Assembly (NCBI RefSeq): GCF_030406605.1
Contig: NZ_CP129104.1
Span: forward strand, 2,431,830 to 2,495,829
Length of the DNA stretch: 64,000 bases
Source: Curtobacterium sp. 458
GTDB lineage: Bacteria; Actinomycetota; Actinomycetes; Actinomycetales; Microbacteriaceae
Reading direction: 5' to 3'
The notes under the pieces were generated by a model. That model made no database searches. It had not been told where the DNA came from and saw only the letters and a program-made list of their open reading frames with translations. Shown here piece by piece: positions 26,210 to 34,998 of this stretch (position 1 is its first letter; each line of letters begins with the position of its first letter). The translations under genes and the position numbers were made by a program.

Positions 26210-27340
26210 CTAGAGCGAGTCGCGCAGCTCGGTGACCAGGTGGCGGACGACCGCGCGGAGGTCCCCACCGTTCTCGCGCGCGACCTGGAGCTGCCGCTGG
26301 TACGACGCCCCCTGCTCGATCATCGTGTCGAGGTGGTGCAGCTCCTGCTGGCAGCCGAGCCGCTCCGCGATCGGGTCGAGGCGCTCGACGAGGTCGTGCA
26401 CCTCGTCGGTGACGAGCCGTTCGTCACCGGCGGCGTTGGTGATGATCTCCGCCTCCATGCCGTAGCGGGCCGCGCGCCACTTGTTCTCGCGGATGAACCA
26501 CTGCTGCATCGACGGCAGGACCTCGCCGCGGTCGAGCCGGTCCGACAGCGCGGTGACGAGGCACTGGACGAAGGCGGTGACCGCGCCGACCTCGTGCAGG
26601 GTCGAGATGCCGTCGGACACCCGGTTCTCGAGCGTGCCCCAGCCCGGTGAGGGGCGGATGTCCCAGCGGAGGTCCTTGAACCCGTCGATCACGCCGGTCT
26701 TGGTGAGGTCGTCGACGACGGTCTCGAAGCCGCTCCAGTCGTCGATGCCCGGCGGCAGTCCGCCCGTCGGCAGCTGCTGGAACATGAGTGCACGGTTCGA
26801 GGCGTAGCCGGTGTCGGTGCCGGCCCAGAACGGGCTCGACGCGGTGAACGCCTGCAGGTGCGGCACGTAGGCGAGCATCGCGTTCATGATCGGCACCGCC
26901 TTGTCGCGGTCGTCGATCCCGACGTGCACGTGCACGCCCCAGATGAGCATCTGCCGGCCCCACCAGCGCGTGCGGTCGATGAGCGTGTTGTAGTGCTCAC
27001 TGTCCGCCGTGATCTCCTGCTGGTCCCACAGTGCGAACGGATGCGTGCCGGAGCACATGACCTGGGCGTCCAGGGGTTCGGCGGCGTCGATCACCTCGCC
27101 GATGATCCCGGAGAGCTCGGACGTGGCGCCCTCGACGGTGGTGTGCACGCCGGTGACGACCTCGACGGTGTTCGTCAAGAGTTCCTCGGTGACCTTGTCC
27201 GGGTCACCGAGCCGCTCCTGCACCGCCCTGATCACCGCCGGGGCCCGGGGGGTGAGGTCGCCGGTGTCCCGGTCGACCAGGGGGAGTTCCCACTCGACAC
27301 CGATGGTCGACGGGTGGGACTCTGTGAAGCGGATGTCCAT
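26210..27340 (-). CDS. ybdK: YbdK-type carboxylate-amine ligase (glutamate-cysteine ligase 2 family)
   Basis: ATP-dependent ligase of the GCS2 family, with weak glutamate-cysteine ligase activity in E. coli YbdK; the true substrate is usually unknown. The 376-residue protein starts MDIRFTESHPSTIGVEWELPLVD, has GTHPFALWDQQ, WGVHVHVGIDD and ENKWRAARYGMEAEII, all typical. The reverse-strand ATG at 27340 lies six bases from CAGGAT, the same arrangement as map. It is divergent from the CHC-CoA-like operon with 125 bp between starts. A shared metabolic role is possible but unproven. Confidence 0.9.
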   Translation of the reverse strand: MDIRFTESHPSTIGVEWELPLVDRDTGDLTPRAPAVIRAVQERLGDPDKVTEELLTNTVEVVTGVHTTVEGATSELSGIIGEVIDAAEPLDAQVMCSGTHPFALWDQQEITADSEHYNTLIDRTRWWGRQMLIWGVHVHVGIDDRDKAVPIMNAMLAYVPHLQAFTASSPFWAGTDTGYASNRALMFQQLPTGGLPPGIDDWSGFETVVDDLTKTGVIDGFKDLRWDIRPSPGWGTLENRVSDGISTLHEVGAVTAFVQCLVTALSDRLDRGEVLPSMQQWFIRENKWRAARYGMEAEIITNAAGDERLVTDEVHDLVERLDPIAERLGCQQELHHLDTMIEQGASYQRQLQVARENGGDLRAVVRHLVTELRDSL

Positions 27341-27424
27341 GCGGCCATCCTGCCGGTCGGTTGTCGGACATGCACAAGGAACGCCGTCACCGGTCGTGCA
27401 CCTCGCTCCACCAAGTTGTTCCAT

Positions 27425-27439
27425 CACGGTACTACCGTG
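27425..27439. promoter_or_regulatory. Candidate operator of the CHC-CoA-like operon
   Basis: CACGGTA-C-TACCGTG is a 15-bp palindrome with 7-bp perfect arms. It contains TACCGT (27433-27438), a sequence used as a -10 box elsewhere in this window. It lies 26 bp before the ATG of the first operon gene and inside the intergenic region shared with ybdK. A dimeric repressor would block the promoter. The regulator is not in the window. Confidence 0.55.
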
Positions 27440-27465
27440 GAATCGCTCACAGGGAAGAGGTCCGC

Positions 27466-30400
27466 ATGCAGTTGGTCGTGCGCGGTTCGTCCGCACCACT
27501 CGTCGGGGAGATCGACGTCCCGGTCTCCAAGTACCACGCGCACCGAGCGCTGGTGCTGGCATCACTCGCGAAGGGGACGAGCGTCGTCTCCGGCATCAGT
27601 TCCACCCGGCAGGTCGAGTGGACCGTCGGCACGCTCCGGGCCCTCGGCGTCGACGTCAAGCGTCGAGGGGACGAGTACCACGTCACCGGCCTCGGCGGCC
27701 GCTACGCGGCGACGGACGTCGTCGACCACGGCTCGCGCGGCGCGGACGGGATCCTCAACATGGGGTCCTCCGGTACGACGCTGTACTTCATGACCGGGCT
27801 CGCCTCGCTGGCCGACCGCCCGATGACGCTCGTCGGCATGAAGTACTTCCAACGCCGACCGATCAAGGCGCTGCTCACCTCGCTCACGCAGATGGGCATC
27901 GACCTCGAGGCGACGAACGACTGCCCACCGGTCACGGTCCAGCCGAGGCGACCCCGAGGGGGCGACGTCTCGATCGCCGGCACGCTGTCGCAGTGGATCT
28001 CCGGGCTGCTCCTCGTCGCGCCCTTCGCCGAGCAGGAGACCCGGATCCACGTCACGGGCGGTCGGCTGAACGAGCAGCCGTACGTCGAGCTGACCGTCCG
28101 GATGATGCGCGAGTTCGGGCTCACCGTCGAGGTCTCCGACGACTGGCTCGAGTACCGGATCCCGGCCGGGCAGCAGGCGACCCCGCACGACTACGTCATC
28201 CCGCCGGACATCGGTTCGGCGGCGTTCGGGATCGCGGCCGCCGGCATCCGCGAGTCGGATCTGCTGCTCCGGGGCATGCGGGCGACCACCACGGCGGAGA
28301 CCGACCACCCGGAGAGCGAGTTCCTCGACCTCGCCGCCGCGATGGGGGTGCCGATGCGGATCGACGAAGCGACCGGCTTCGTGCGGATCCAGCACGACGG
28401 GTCGCCGCTCCGGGCCCTCGACATCGACTGCCGGCCGATCCCGGACCTCCTGCCCGTCCTGTCCACGATGGCGACCTTCGCCGAGGGCACGACCCGCCTC
28501 TGGAACGTCGCGCACATCCGGCTGAAGGAGTCCGACCGCGTCGCCGCGATGCTCCAGCTCAACCGCATGGGCGGTCGCGCCGAGCAGGGTGCCGACGAAC
28601 TGCGCGTGACCGGAGTCCGCCCCGGCGGGCTGCACGGCTCCCCGATGTCGTCCTTCAACGACCACCGCGTGCTCATGTCCCTCGCCGTCGCCGCGTCGAA
28701 GGCCGAGGGCACCAGCTCCCTGACGTACCCGCGCGCCTACCGCATCTCGTACCCGACCTTCCTCGAGGCGATGAACGGCGTCGGTCTCGACATGGAGGTC
28801 GGTGACGCCCTGCTGGCCCGTGCCGACCGGGACGACCGGATGGACGCCGCCACGTCCGAGCCGACCGATCTCGGTGAGGACACCGACACGCCCGACATGC
28901 AGGGTCCAGCGGACGCCGCGCCCGCGACGGCTCCCGACGTCCCCGAGGTCGTCGGGGTCGACGCCGAGCCGCTCGTCCTCAGCGAGAAGGTCCGGGCGCT
29001 GTCCGAGCAGGACCCGGACGGCCTCGCGGTCATCGAGGTCGGCGGCGCAGTCCCCGTCGAGACCACCTGGAAGCAGCTGCAGGACGAGGCCGACCGGGTC
29101 TCGGCGCTGCTGCTCGAACTCGGCGTCCGTCGGGGCGAGTCCGTCGCGATGCAGCTGCCGAACTGGCGCGAGTTCGTCTCCATCACGCTCGGCGCGGTCC
29201 AGATCGGTGCCGTCGCGACCCCGATCATGCCGGTCTTCGGTCCCCGTGAGACCACCATGACCCTCGCCCGGTCGAAGGCCCGCGTGGTGTTCCTGCCGAA
29301 CGTGTTCCGCAAGCGCCGGCCCGCGCTGGAACTCCTCGACGTCGTCGACGAGGCACGGGCGCAGCGCCGGCGACTGTCGGTCGAGCACGTCGTCGTCCTC
29401 CGCGCCGAGGCCCGAGGCCAGGGCGACGTGCCGAACGACCAGGCGCCCCTACCGGCCGACGCTGCCGAGCGGGTCGCGGCGAGTGACTGGAACTGGCGTT
29501 GGTTCGACGCGGCGCTCGGCTCGGTGCACGTGGACGTCGACCAGATCCGTTCCCGCGCTCCCGGCCCGGACGACGTCTGCCAGCTGCTCTTCACGTCCGG
29601 CACCACCGGTGAGCCGAAGGGCGTGCAGCACCCGCACCGGACGCTCGGCCTCGCGACCGCGATGCACGTCGCGCAGTCCGGGCTCACCGCCGACGACCGG
29701 ATCTACATCCCGTCGCCGCTCGCCCACCAGACCGGGTTCCTGTACGGCATGCTGCTCGCGTTCCGGCTCGGTGCTCCGCAGGTCATCCAGCCGGTGTGGG
29801 ACGGCCGGGTCGCGCTCGAGCAGGCGTTCGGTGTCGCGAAGGCGTCGTTCGTGCAGTGCGCGACACCGTTCCTGACCGACCTCGTCGACCTCGTCGAGGG
29901 CGGAGCACCCGCACCCGAGAGCCTGCGCGTCTTCGTCCCGACGGGCGCCGCGGTCCCACGGGCGCTCGCGCAGCGGGCGAGCACGGTGCTCGGGAGCGCG
30001 ATCCTCGGGGCGTTCGGCACGAGCGAGACCTGCCTCGGCGCACTGTCCAGCCCGTCCGACGACCCAGCCGACGCGTACGGGCACGACGGCCGGGCGCTCC
30101 CGGGGATCCGGATCCGCATCGTCGACGACGAGGGCCACGAGCTCCCCGCCGGCACCGAGGGCAACTTCGAGCTGCACTCGCCGACGATGTTCGACGGCTA
30201 CCTCGACCGTCCGGACCTCACCGACGACGTCTTCACCGAGGACGGCTGGTACCGCACGGGCGACCTCGCGACGGTCGACGAGAAGGGCTTCCTCTCGATC
30301 ACCGGACGCGTCAAGGACGTCATCAACCGCGGTGGCGAGAAGATCCCGGTCGTGGAGATCGAGAACCTCCTCTACCAGCACCCCCTCGTCACCGACGTCG

Positions 30401-30669
30401 CGATCGTGGCGATGCCCGACGAGCGCCTCGGTGAGCGTGCCTGCGCGTTCGTCGTGCCGGCGGCGGGGGAGCGGCTCGACCACCGGGGGATGCAGCGGTA
30501 CCTCGACAACGCGGGCGTGAGCAAGTACTACTGGCCGGAGCGGCTCGAGTACATCGACGAGCTGCCGCGCAACGCGGTCGGGAAGGTGCAGAAGAACGTG
30601 CTGCGCGACCGCGCTGCGGAACTCGTCGCGGACGCCCCCACCACCACGAAGGAGAACGAGACACGATGA
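27466..30669 (+). CDS. EPSP-synthase-like domain fused to an acyl-CoA ligase (AnsJ/AnsK-like)
   Basis: One uninterrupted 1067-residue frame with two enzymes. Residues 1-455 have the AroA fold: SK22-YHAHR27, SSGTT (101-105), SQ (175-176), PY206, D327, K354-E355-S-D-R358, D399-H-R401. Residues 456-505 are an acidic, proline-rich linker. Residues 506-1067 form an adenylate-forming ligase with FTSGTTGEPKG (about 709), GWYRTGDL, GRVKDVINRGGEKI and catalytic Lys1040 in PRNAVGK. By eye, the residues holding the 3-phosphate in E. coli EPSP synthase (S23, S169, S197) are Y23, L174 and E203, so the substrate is probably not shikimate 3-phosphate. The ATG at 27466 has AGGGAAGAGG upstream; an upstream TTG lacks this. 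A role in dehydrating and CoA-activating shikimate is inferred from the gene set. Confidence 0.85.
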   Translation: MQLVVRGSSAPLVGEIDVPVSKYHAHRALVLASLAKGTSVVSGISSTRQVEWTVGTLRALGVDVKRRGDEYHVTGLGGRYAATDVVDHGSRGADGILNMGSSGTTLYFMTGLASLADRPMTLVGMKYFQRRPIKALLTSLTQMGIDLEATNDCPPVTVQPRRPRGGDVSIAGTLSQWISGLLLVAPFAEQETRIHVTGGRLNEQPYVELTVRMMREFGLTVEVSDDWLEYRIPAGQQATPHDYVIPPDIGSAAFGIAAAGIRESDLLLRGMRATTTAETDHPESEFLDLAAAMGVPMRIDEATGFVRIQHDGSPLRALDIDCRPIPDLLPVLSTMATFAEGTTRLWNVAHIRLKESDRVAAMLQLNRMGGRAEQGADELRVTGVRPGGLHGSPMSSFNDHRVLMSLAVAASKAEGTSSLTYPRAYRISYPTFLEAMNGVGLDMEVGDALLARADRDDRMDAATSEPTDLGEDTDTPDMQGPADAAPATAPDVPEVVGVDAEPLVLSEKVRALSEQDPDGLAVIEVGGAVPVETTWKQLQDEADRVSALLLELGVRRGESVAMQLPNWREFVSITLGAVQIGAVATPIMPVFGPRETTMTLARSKARVVFLPNVFRKRRPALELLDVVDEARAQRRRLSVEHVVVLRAEARGQGDVPNDQAPLPADAAERVAASDWNWRWFDAALGSVHVDVDQIRSRAPGPDDVCQLLFTSGTTGEPKGVQHPHRTLGLATAMHVAQSGLTADDRIYIPSPLAHQTGFLYGMLLAFRLGAPQVIQPVWDGRVALEQAFGVAKASFVQCATPFLTDLVDLVEGGAPAPESLRVFVPTGAAVPRALAQRASTVLGSAILGAFGTSETCLGALSSPSDDPADAYGHDGRALPGIRIRIVDDEGHELPAGTEGNFELHSPTMFDGYLDRPDLTDDVFTEDGWYRTGDLATVDEKGFLSITGRVKDVINRGGEKIPVVEIENLLYQHPLVTDVAIVAMPDERLGERACAFVVPAAGERLDHRGMQRYLDNAGVSKYYWPERLEYIDELPRNAVGKVQKNVLRDRAAELVADAPTTTKENETR

Positions 30670-31844
30670 CGATCGTCGAGCAGACGACCGAGGCCTTCGA
30701 CGAAGCGGCCTTCGAGCAGCTCAAGGCCGAGGTGACCGCGTGGGTGCGCGGCCGCGGTGAGGAGTGGGCCGAGGAGATCGAGCGCACCGGCCGGGTCGCC
30801 CCGGAGCTGTTCCAGGAGCTCAAGGAGAACGGCTGGCTCAGCCTCGCCGCACCGCCGGAGCTCGGTGGCGCGGGGATCCCGTTCTCGAAGTACCTCGAGG
30901 TCATGGAGATCGTCTCCCGCTCGCACGCGTCCATCCGCATGCTCGTGCACGTGATCAACGGCACCTGGCGCGCCATGGAGCCCTACGCGACGCCGGAGCA
31001 GATCGAGCAGGTCGTGAAGCCGAGCGTCGCGGGGGACACCCTCGTCGCGTTCACGCTCACCGAGGCCACGGCCGGCACCGGTGCGGACATCCGCACCACG
31101 GTCCGCCGCGAGGGCGACACCTACGTGATGAACGGCGAGAAGCACCTCATCACGTTCGGCGTCAAGGCCGACCACTGGCTCATCGCCGCCCGCCTCGAGG
31201 GCACCTCCGGCCAGGACGGCACCGTCGCGTTCCTCATGCCGAACTCCGGCCTGCCCGGCGCCGAGGTGATCGACGACTCCGACACGATGGGCATCCGCGG
31301 CACCGACCACGCGATCCTCCGCTTCACCGAGACCCCGATCCCCGCCTCCGCCCGCCTCGGCGCGGAGGGCCAGGGCCTCGAGGTCGCCCTCGGCGGCTTC
31401 CTCCTGCCGAGCCGCGTCTCGGTCGCGATGAGTGCCGTCGGCCTCGCCGAGCGGGCGAACGAACTCGCGGTCGCGTACGCGAACGAACGCGAGACCTTCG
31501 GCAAGAAGCTCTCCAGCCGCCAGGCGATCCAGTTCTACCTGGCCGAGAACTACGCCGACATCGCCGCCGCCCGCGCCCTCGTGCTCGAGGCCGCTCGCGC
31601 CTACGAGGAGGGCCGTCCCGACGCCGGCACGCTCTCGAGCGCCTCGAAGATGGTCGCGGTCGACATGCTCGCCCGGGTGACCGACAAGGCACTGCAGGTG
31701 CACGGCGGCCAGGGCTACTGGAAGCGCAACGCGATCGAGCGCGTCTACCGCGACGCGCGCGCGCAGCGCTTCGAGGAGGGCACCAACGAGATCCAGAAGC
31801 TGGTCGTCGGCCGCGCCATCGTCACCGGCCAGGCCGGGTTCTGA
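30666..31844 (+). CDS. Acyl-CoA dehydrogenase family protein (AnsL-like)
   Basis: A 392-residue flavoenzyme of the acyl-CoA dehydrogenase family. The N-terminal helical domain, TEATAGTGADIRTTVRREGD, the middle beta domain DDSDTMGIRGTDHAILRF and the C-terminal helices with RETFGKKLSSRQAIQFYLAE are present. The catalytic base glutamate is in FEEGTNEIQKLVVGR, and VHGGQGYWK is canonical. The ATG overlaps the stop of the fusion gene (ATGA) and has AAGGAG upstream. In the CHC-CoA locus of Streptomyces collinus an enzyme of this class is part of the shikimate-to-cyclohexane route. The exact step here is inference. Confidence 0.9.
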   Translation: MTIVEQTTEAFDEAAFEQLKAEVTAWVRGRGEEWAEEIERTGRVAPELFQELKENGWLSLAAPPELGGAGIPFSKYLEVMEIVSRSHASIRMLVHVINGTWRAMEPYATPEQIEQVVKPSVAGDTLVAFTLTEATAGTGADIRTTVRREGDTYVMNGEKHLITFGVKADHWLIAARLEGTSGQDGTVAFLMPNSGLPGAEVIDDSDTMGIRGTDHAILRFTETPIPASARLGAEGQGLEVALGGFLLPSRVSVAMSAVGLAERANELAVAYANERETFGKKLSSRQAIQFYLAENYADIAAARALVLEAARAYEEGRPDAGTLSSASKMVAVDMLARVTDKALQVHGGQGYWKRNAIERVYRDARAQRFEEGTNEIQKLVVGRAIVTGQAGF

Positions 31845-31860
31845 TCCGCAACCACACGAC

Positions 31861-31902
31861 GGCCTGGAGGCGCGGTGCGGGCCCGCACCGCGCCTCCAGG
31901 CC
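31861..31902. repeat. B-type 42-bp perfect palindrome inside the operon
   Basis: GGCCTGGAGGCGCGGTGCGG then G, followed by the exact reverse complement, between the acyl-CoA dehydrogenase and ChcA-like genes. It shares GGAGGCGCGGTGC with the A-type element. In the RNA it would form a 21-bp stem, so it may attenuate or stabilise part of the operon mRNA. Confidence 0.85.
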
Positions 31903-31922
31903 CTGAGAACGCAAGGAACACA

Positions 31923-32744
31923 TTGGCTGCAACCACCGCACCCATCGCGCTCATCACGGGAGCCTCCCGCGGCATCGGCCGCCTCCTCGCACAGAAGCTC
32001 GGCCAGCGCGGCGTCACCGTCGTGGTGACGTACAAGGGCAACGCCGACCTGGCCGAGGAGTCGCTCGCCGACGTGCGCGCGGCCGGTGGCGACGGCATCA
32101 CCGCCCAGGTCGACATCGAGCAGCCGGAGTCGATCGACGCGTTGTTCGACCTCGTCCGCGACACCTACGGCCGGCTCGACATGTTCGTCGCGAACGCCGC
32201 CGCGAGCGCGTTCAAGCCCGTCGCGGGCCTCAAGCTGCACCACCTCGACCGCAGCTACGCGACCAACGCCCGCTCGTTCGTGCTCGGTGCGCAGCGGGCG
32301 GCCGAGCTCATGGACCGCGGAGGCCGGATCGTCGTCGTGACCTCGTACGGGTCGCTCCGGGCGTTCCCGACCTACGCGGCCCTCGGCGCTGCGAAGGCGA
32401 TGACCGAGGCGTACACGAAGTACATGGCGGTCGAGTTCGGACCGCGGCAGATCACGGTGAACGCGGTCAACGGCGGCCTCATCGACACCGACTCGCTCGA
32501 CTACTTCTACGGTGCCGTGCCGGGGATGGCGCCGATGTCGTCGGTCATCGAGAAGCTCCCGCTCCAGCGGCCGGGCACCGCCGACGACATGGCGGACGCG
32601 GTCGACTTCCTGCTGTCCGACAAGGCGTCGTACATCACGGGGCAGACGCTGTCGGTCGACGGGGGGCTGACCGTGATCGCCCCGCCCTTCTGGGCCGACA
32701 CGACGTCGCCCCTGCGTGACGCCGTCCTGCCTGCGGCAGAGTAG
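31923..32744 (+). CDS. chcA: Enoyl-reductase-type SDR (1-cyclohexenylcarbonyl-CoA reductase-like)
   Basis: A 273-residue short-chain dehydrogenase with the dinucleotide motif TGASRGIG (12-19), NAAAS, and Tyr151 and Lys158 separated by six residues (Y-x6-K). Most SDRs have Y-x3-K; Y-x6-K marks enoyl-thioester reductases such as FabI/FabL. S. collinus ChcA is an SDR that performs several enoyl reductions on the way to cyclohexanecarboxyl-CoA, which fits this operon. The start is TTG 31923, with AAGGA five bases upstream. The symbol is assigned by context and motif. Its stop is six bases before the next gene. Confidence 0.75.
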   Translation: MAATTAPIALITGASRGIGRLLAQKLGQRGVTVVVTYKGNADLAEESLADVRAAGGDGITAQVDIEQPESIDALFDLVRDTYGRLDMFVANAAASAFKPVAGLKLHHLDRSYATNARSFVLGAQRAAELMDRGGRIVVVTSYGSLRAFPTYAALGAAKAMTEAYTKYMAVEFGPRQITVNAVNGGLIDTDSLDYFYGAVPGMAPMSSVIEKLPLQRPGTADDMADAVDFLLSDKASYITGQTLSVDGGLTVIAPPFWADTTSPLRDAVLPAAE

Positions 32745-32749
32745 GGGGC

Positions 32750-34855
32750 ATGAGCACCGTCGCCATGCCCGACCTCGCCGTCGTCTCCTCGCCGTGGAGC
32801 CTCGGCCCGCTGACCCTCCGGAACCGGGTGGTGATGGGGTCGATGCACACCGGGCTCGAGGTGCACGACGACGGCGGGGCCGGCATGGCGGCGTTCTACC
32901 GCGAGCGTGCAGAGGGCGGAGCGGCGCTCATCGTGACGGGCGGCATCGCCGTGAGCGACGAGGCCCGGGGCGGCCCCGACTTCGCGGTGTTCGGCGTGGA
33001 CGGCGCCGACGAGCGCTTCCGCGTCGCGGTCGACGCGGTGCACGACGCCGGTGGCGCCGTGCTCGCCCAGCTCTTCCACGCCGGTCGCTACGCGCTCGTG
33101 GGCGGCATGGTCGACCGGCACGGCCGGCCACAGCGCGCCGTGGCTCCGTCGGCCCTGCCGTGGGCGGCCGCGCGGGGCGTGGTCCCGGAGGAGCTGACCG
33201 CCGCCGAGGTCGAGCGCACGATCGAGGACTTCGCGGCAGCCGCGCGGTCGGCTCGGGACATCGGCTTCGACGGCGTCGAGATCATGGCGTCCGAGGGGTA
33301 CCTCATCAACCAGTTCCAGTCGCCGCTCACGAACCTGCGCGACGACGAGTGGGGCGGCTCGCCGGAACGTCGTCGGCGCTTCGCCGTGGCGGTCGTGCGC
33401 GCCGTCCGTGCCGCGGTGCCCGACCTCGCGGTGACGATCCGGTTGTCCGGTGCGGACCTCATGCCCGGGTCGACGAGCGACGACGAGGTCGACGCGCTCG
33501 TGCACGAGCTGCTGCCCCTCGGGCTCGACGGGATCTCCGTCGGCATCGGGTGGCACGAGTCCCGCACCCCGACCGTCCAGGCAGCGGTGCCGCACGGCGC
33601 CTGGCTGTCGTACGCGAACCGCATCGCCGGCGTGGTCCGCGACGCCGGGTACCCGGACGTGCGGGTGATCGCGTCGAACCGGATGACGGACCTCCGCGAC
33701 GGGGAGGCCGTGCTCGCCGACGGCCTGGTCGACGCCGTCGCCCTCGCGCGCCCGTTCCTCGCCGACCCCGCGCTCGTGCAGCGCTCGCTCGCCGGCGCGT
33801 ACGACCTCGTCAACACGTGCATCGGCTGCAACCAGGCGTGCCTCGACCGGTCGATCGTCGGCGCGCCCGTGTCCTGCCTCGTGAACCCCCGCGCCGGGCG
33901 CGAGGTCGCGTTCCCGCTCCGTCCCACCACCACCCCGAAGCGCGTCGACGTCGTCGGCGGTGGACCCGCCGGGCTCGCCGCGGCCGTCGACGCCGCCCGC
34001 CGAGGACACGCCGTGACCGTTTGGGAGGCCTCCGACCGACTCGGCGGGCAGTTCGAGCTGGCATCGCTCGTGCCGGGCAAGGAGGACTACGCCGCGACCG
34101 TCCGTGCCGCCAGGGCCGAACTCGCCGAGCGCGGGGCGACCGTGCACCTCGGACGCGCCGCGACCGCCGAGGACCTCGCCGGGAGCGACGCGGTCGTGGT
34201 CGCCGTGGGGGTCGTGCCCCGCGAGGTCGACGTCCCCGGGGCGTCGCTGCCGCACGTGGTGTCGTACGAGCGGGCGCTCCGGGAGGGCGTGCCCGCTGGC
34301 ACCGTGGCGATCGTCGGCGGCGGCGGGATCGGCGTCGACACGGCGGCGTTCCTCGTCGAGTCGCCGGACGAAGCGGCGCGCGCCACGGAGTTCGGGCAGC
34401 GCTGGGACGTCGACGTCAGCGACGAGATCGTCGGTGACGTGCCGCAGCGGCTCCCGGCGGCGGCACGCGTGCTGCGTCCGGGATCCGACGTCACGGTGCT
34501 GCGCCGCAGCGGCAAGTTCGGCGCCGGCATCGGCATCACCTCCCGATGGGTGGCGATCGGTCGGCTCCGGGACGCCGGGGTCCGCATGGTGGGAGGCGTG
34601 CAGGAGTACCTGCGCATCGAGCCCGGTGCCCTGTGGATCCGCGACGAGGACGGTGAGGAGCGATCGGTCCCGGCGGACACCGTGGTGGTGTGCGCCGGAC
34701 AGGAGCGTCGAGGCGACGCGGACGAGCTCGTCGAGGGCCTGCGCTCCGCGGGCGTCCCGTGCGAGGTGGTCGGTGGTGCACGCGACGCACGGAGCGTCGA
34801 CGCCGTCCGTGCCACGAGCGAGGCACTCGAAGCGGTGCGTCGACTCGCGCCCTGA
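32750..34855 (+). CDS. 2,4-dienoyl-CoA reductase-like flavoenzyme (AnsM-like)
   Basis: A 701-residue protein of the FadH / old-yellow-enzyme class. Residues 1-345 form an FMN-binding TIM barrel (LTLRNRVVMGSMHTGLE, QLFHAGRYA, GFDGVEIMASEGYLINQFQSP). Residues about 357-376 supply the [4Fe-4S] cysteines CIGCNQAC ... C. Two Rossmann modules follow, for FAD (VVGGGPAGLAAAVDAARRGH, about 401) and NAD(P)H (VAIVGGGGIGVDTA, about 519). It would reduce dienoyl-CoA intermediates. It lies six bases after the SDR gene and is the last gene of the operon. AnsM of the S. collinus CHC locus is described as this type of oxidoreductase. Confidence 0.88.
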   Translation: MSTVAMPDLAVVSSPWSLGPLTLRNRVVMGSMHTGLEVHDDGGAGMAAFYRERAEGGAALIVTGGIAVSDEARGGPDFAVFGVDGADERFRVAVDAVHDAGGAVLAQLFHAGRYALVGGMVDRHGRPQRAVAPSALPWAAARGVVPEELTAAEVERTIEDFAAAARSARDIGFDGVEIMASEGYLINQFQSPLTNLRDDEWGGSPERRRRFAVAVVRAVRAAVPDLAVTIRLSGADLMPGSTSDDEVDALVHELLPLGLDGISVGIGWHESRTPTVQAAVPHGAWLSYANRIAGVVRDAGYPDVRVIASNRMTDLRDGEAVLADGLVDAVALARPFLADPALVQRSLAGAYDLVNTCIGCNQACLDRSIVGAPVSCLVNPRAGREVAFPLRPTTTPKRVDVVGGGPAGLAAAVDAARRGHAVTVWEASDRLGGQFELASLVPGKEDYAATVRAARAELAERGATVHLGRAATAEDLAGSDAVVVAVGVVPREVDVPGASLPHVVSYERALREGVPAGTVAIVGGGGIGVDTAAFLVESPDEAARATEFGQRWDVDVSDEIVGDVPQRLPAAARVLRPGSDVTVLRRSGKFGAGIGITSRWVAIGRLRDAGVRMVGGVQEYLRIEPGALWIRDEDGEERSVPADTVVVCAGQERRGDADELVEGLRSAGVPCEVVGGARDARSVDAVRATSEALEAVRRLAP

Positions 34856-34998
34856 CGCGGAATCTGCAACAATGAACGGTCGAATCGTGCCTGCTCGACC
34901 CTCTATCCAGCTGTGCACGACTCTCATCGAGCTTCCACCGTGTGTGCCCCCACGCCCGCGGTCCGGTTCAACCACAACAACACGCAACAGGAGCATTT

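Noticed and set aside
27361..27465. Upstream TTG start for the EPSP-synthase/ligase fusion
   Set aside because: It would place the promoter palindrome and ribosome binding site inside the coding sequence. The ATG at 27466 has a strong AGGGAAGAGG, and from it the AroA-like Lys falls at position 22 as in E. coli.
27466..28830. A second housekeeping aroA or murA
   Set aside because: The domain lacks the phosphate-contacting residues of AroA and the MurA catalytic cysteine loop, and it is fused to a CoA ligase in an operon of acyl-CoA enzymes.
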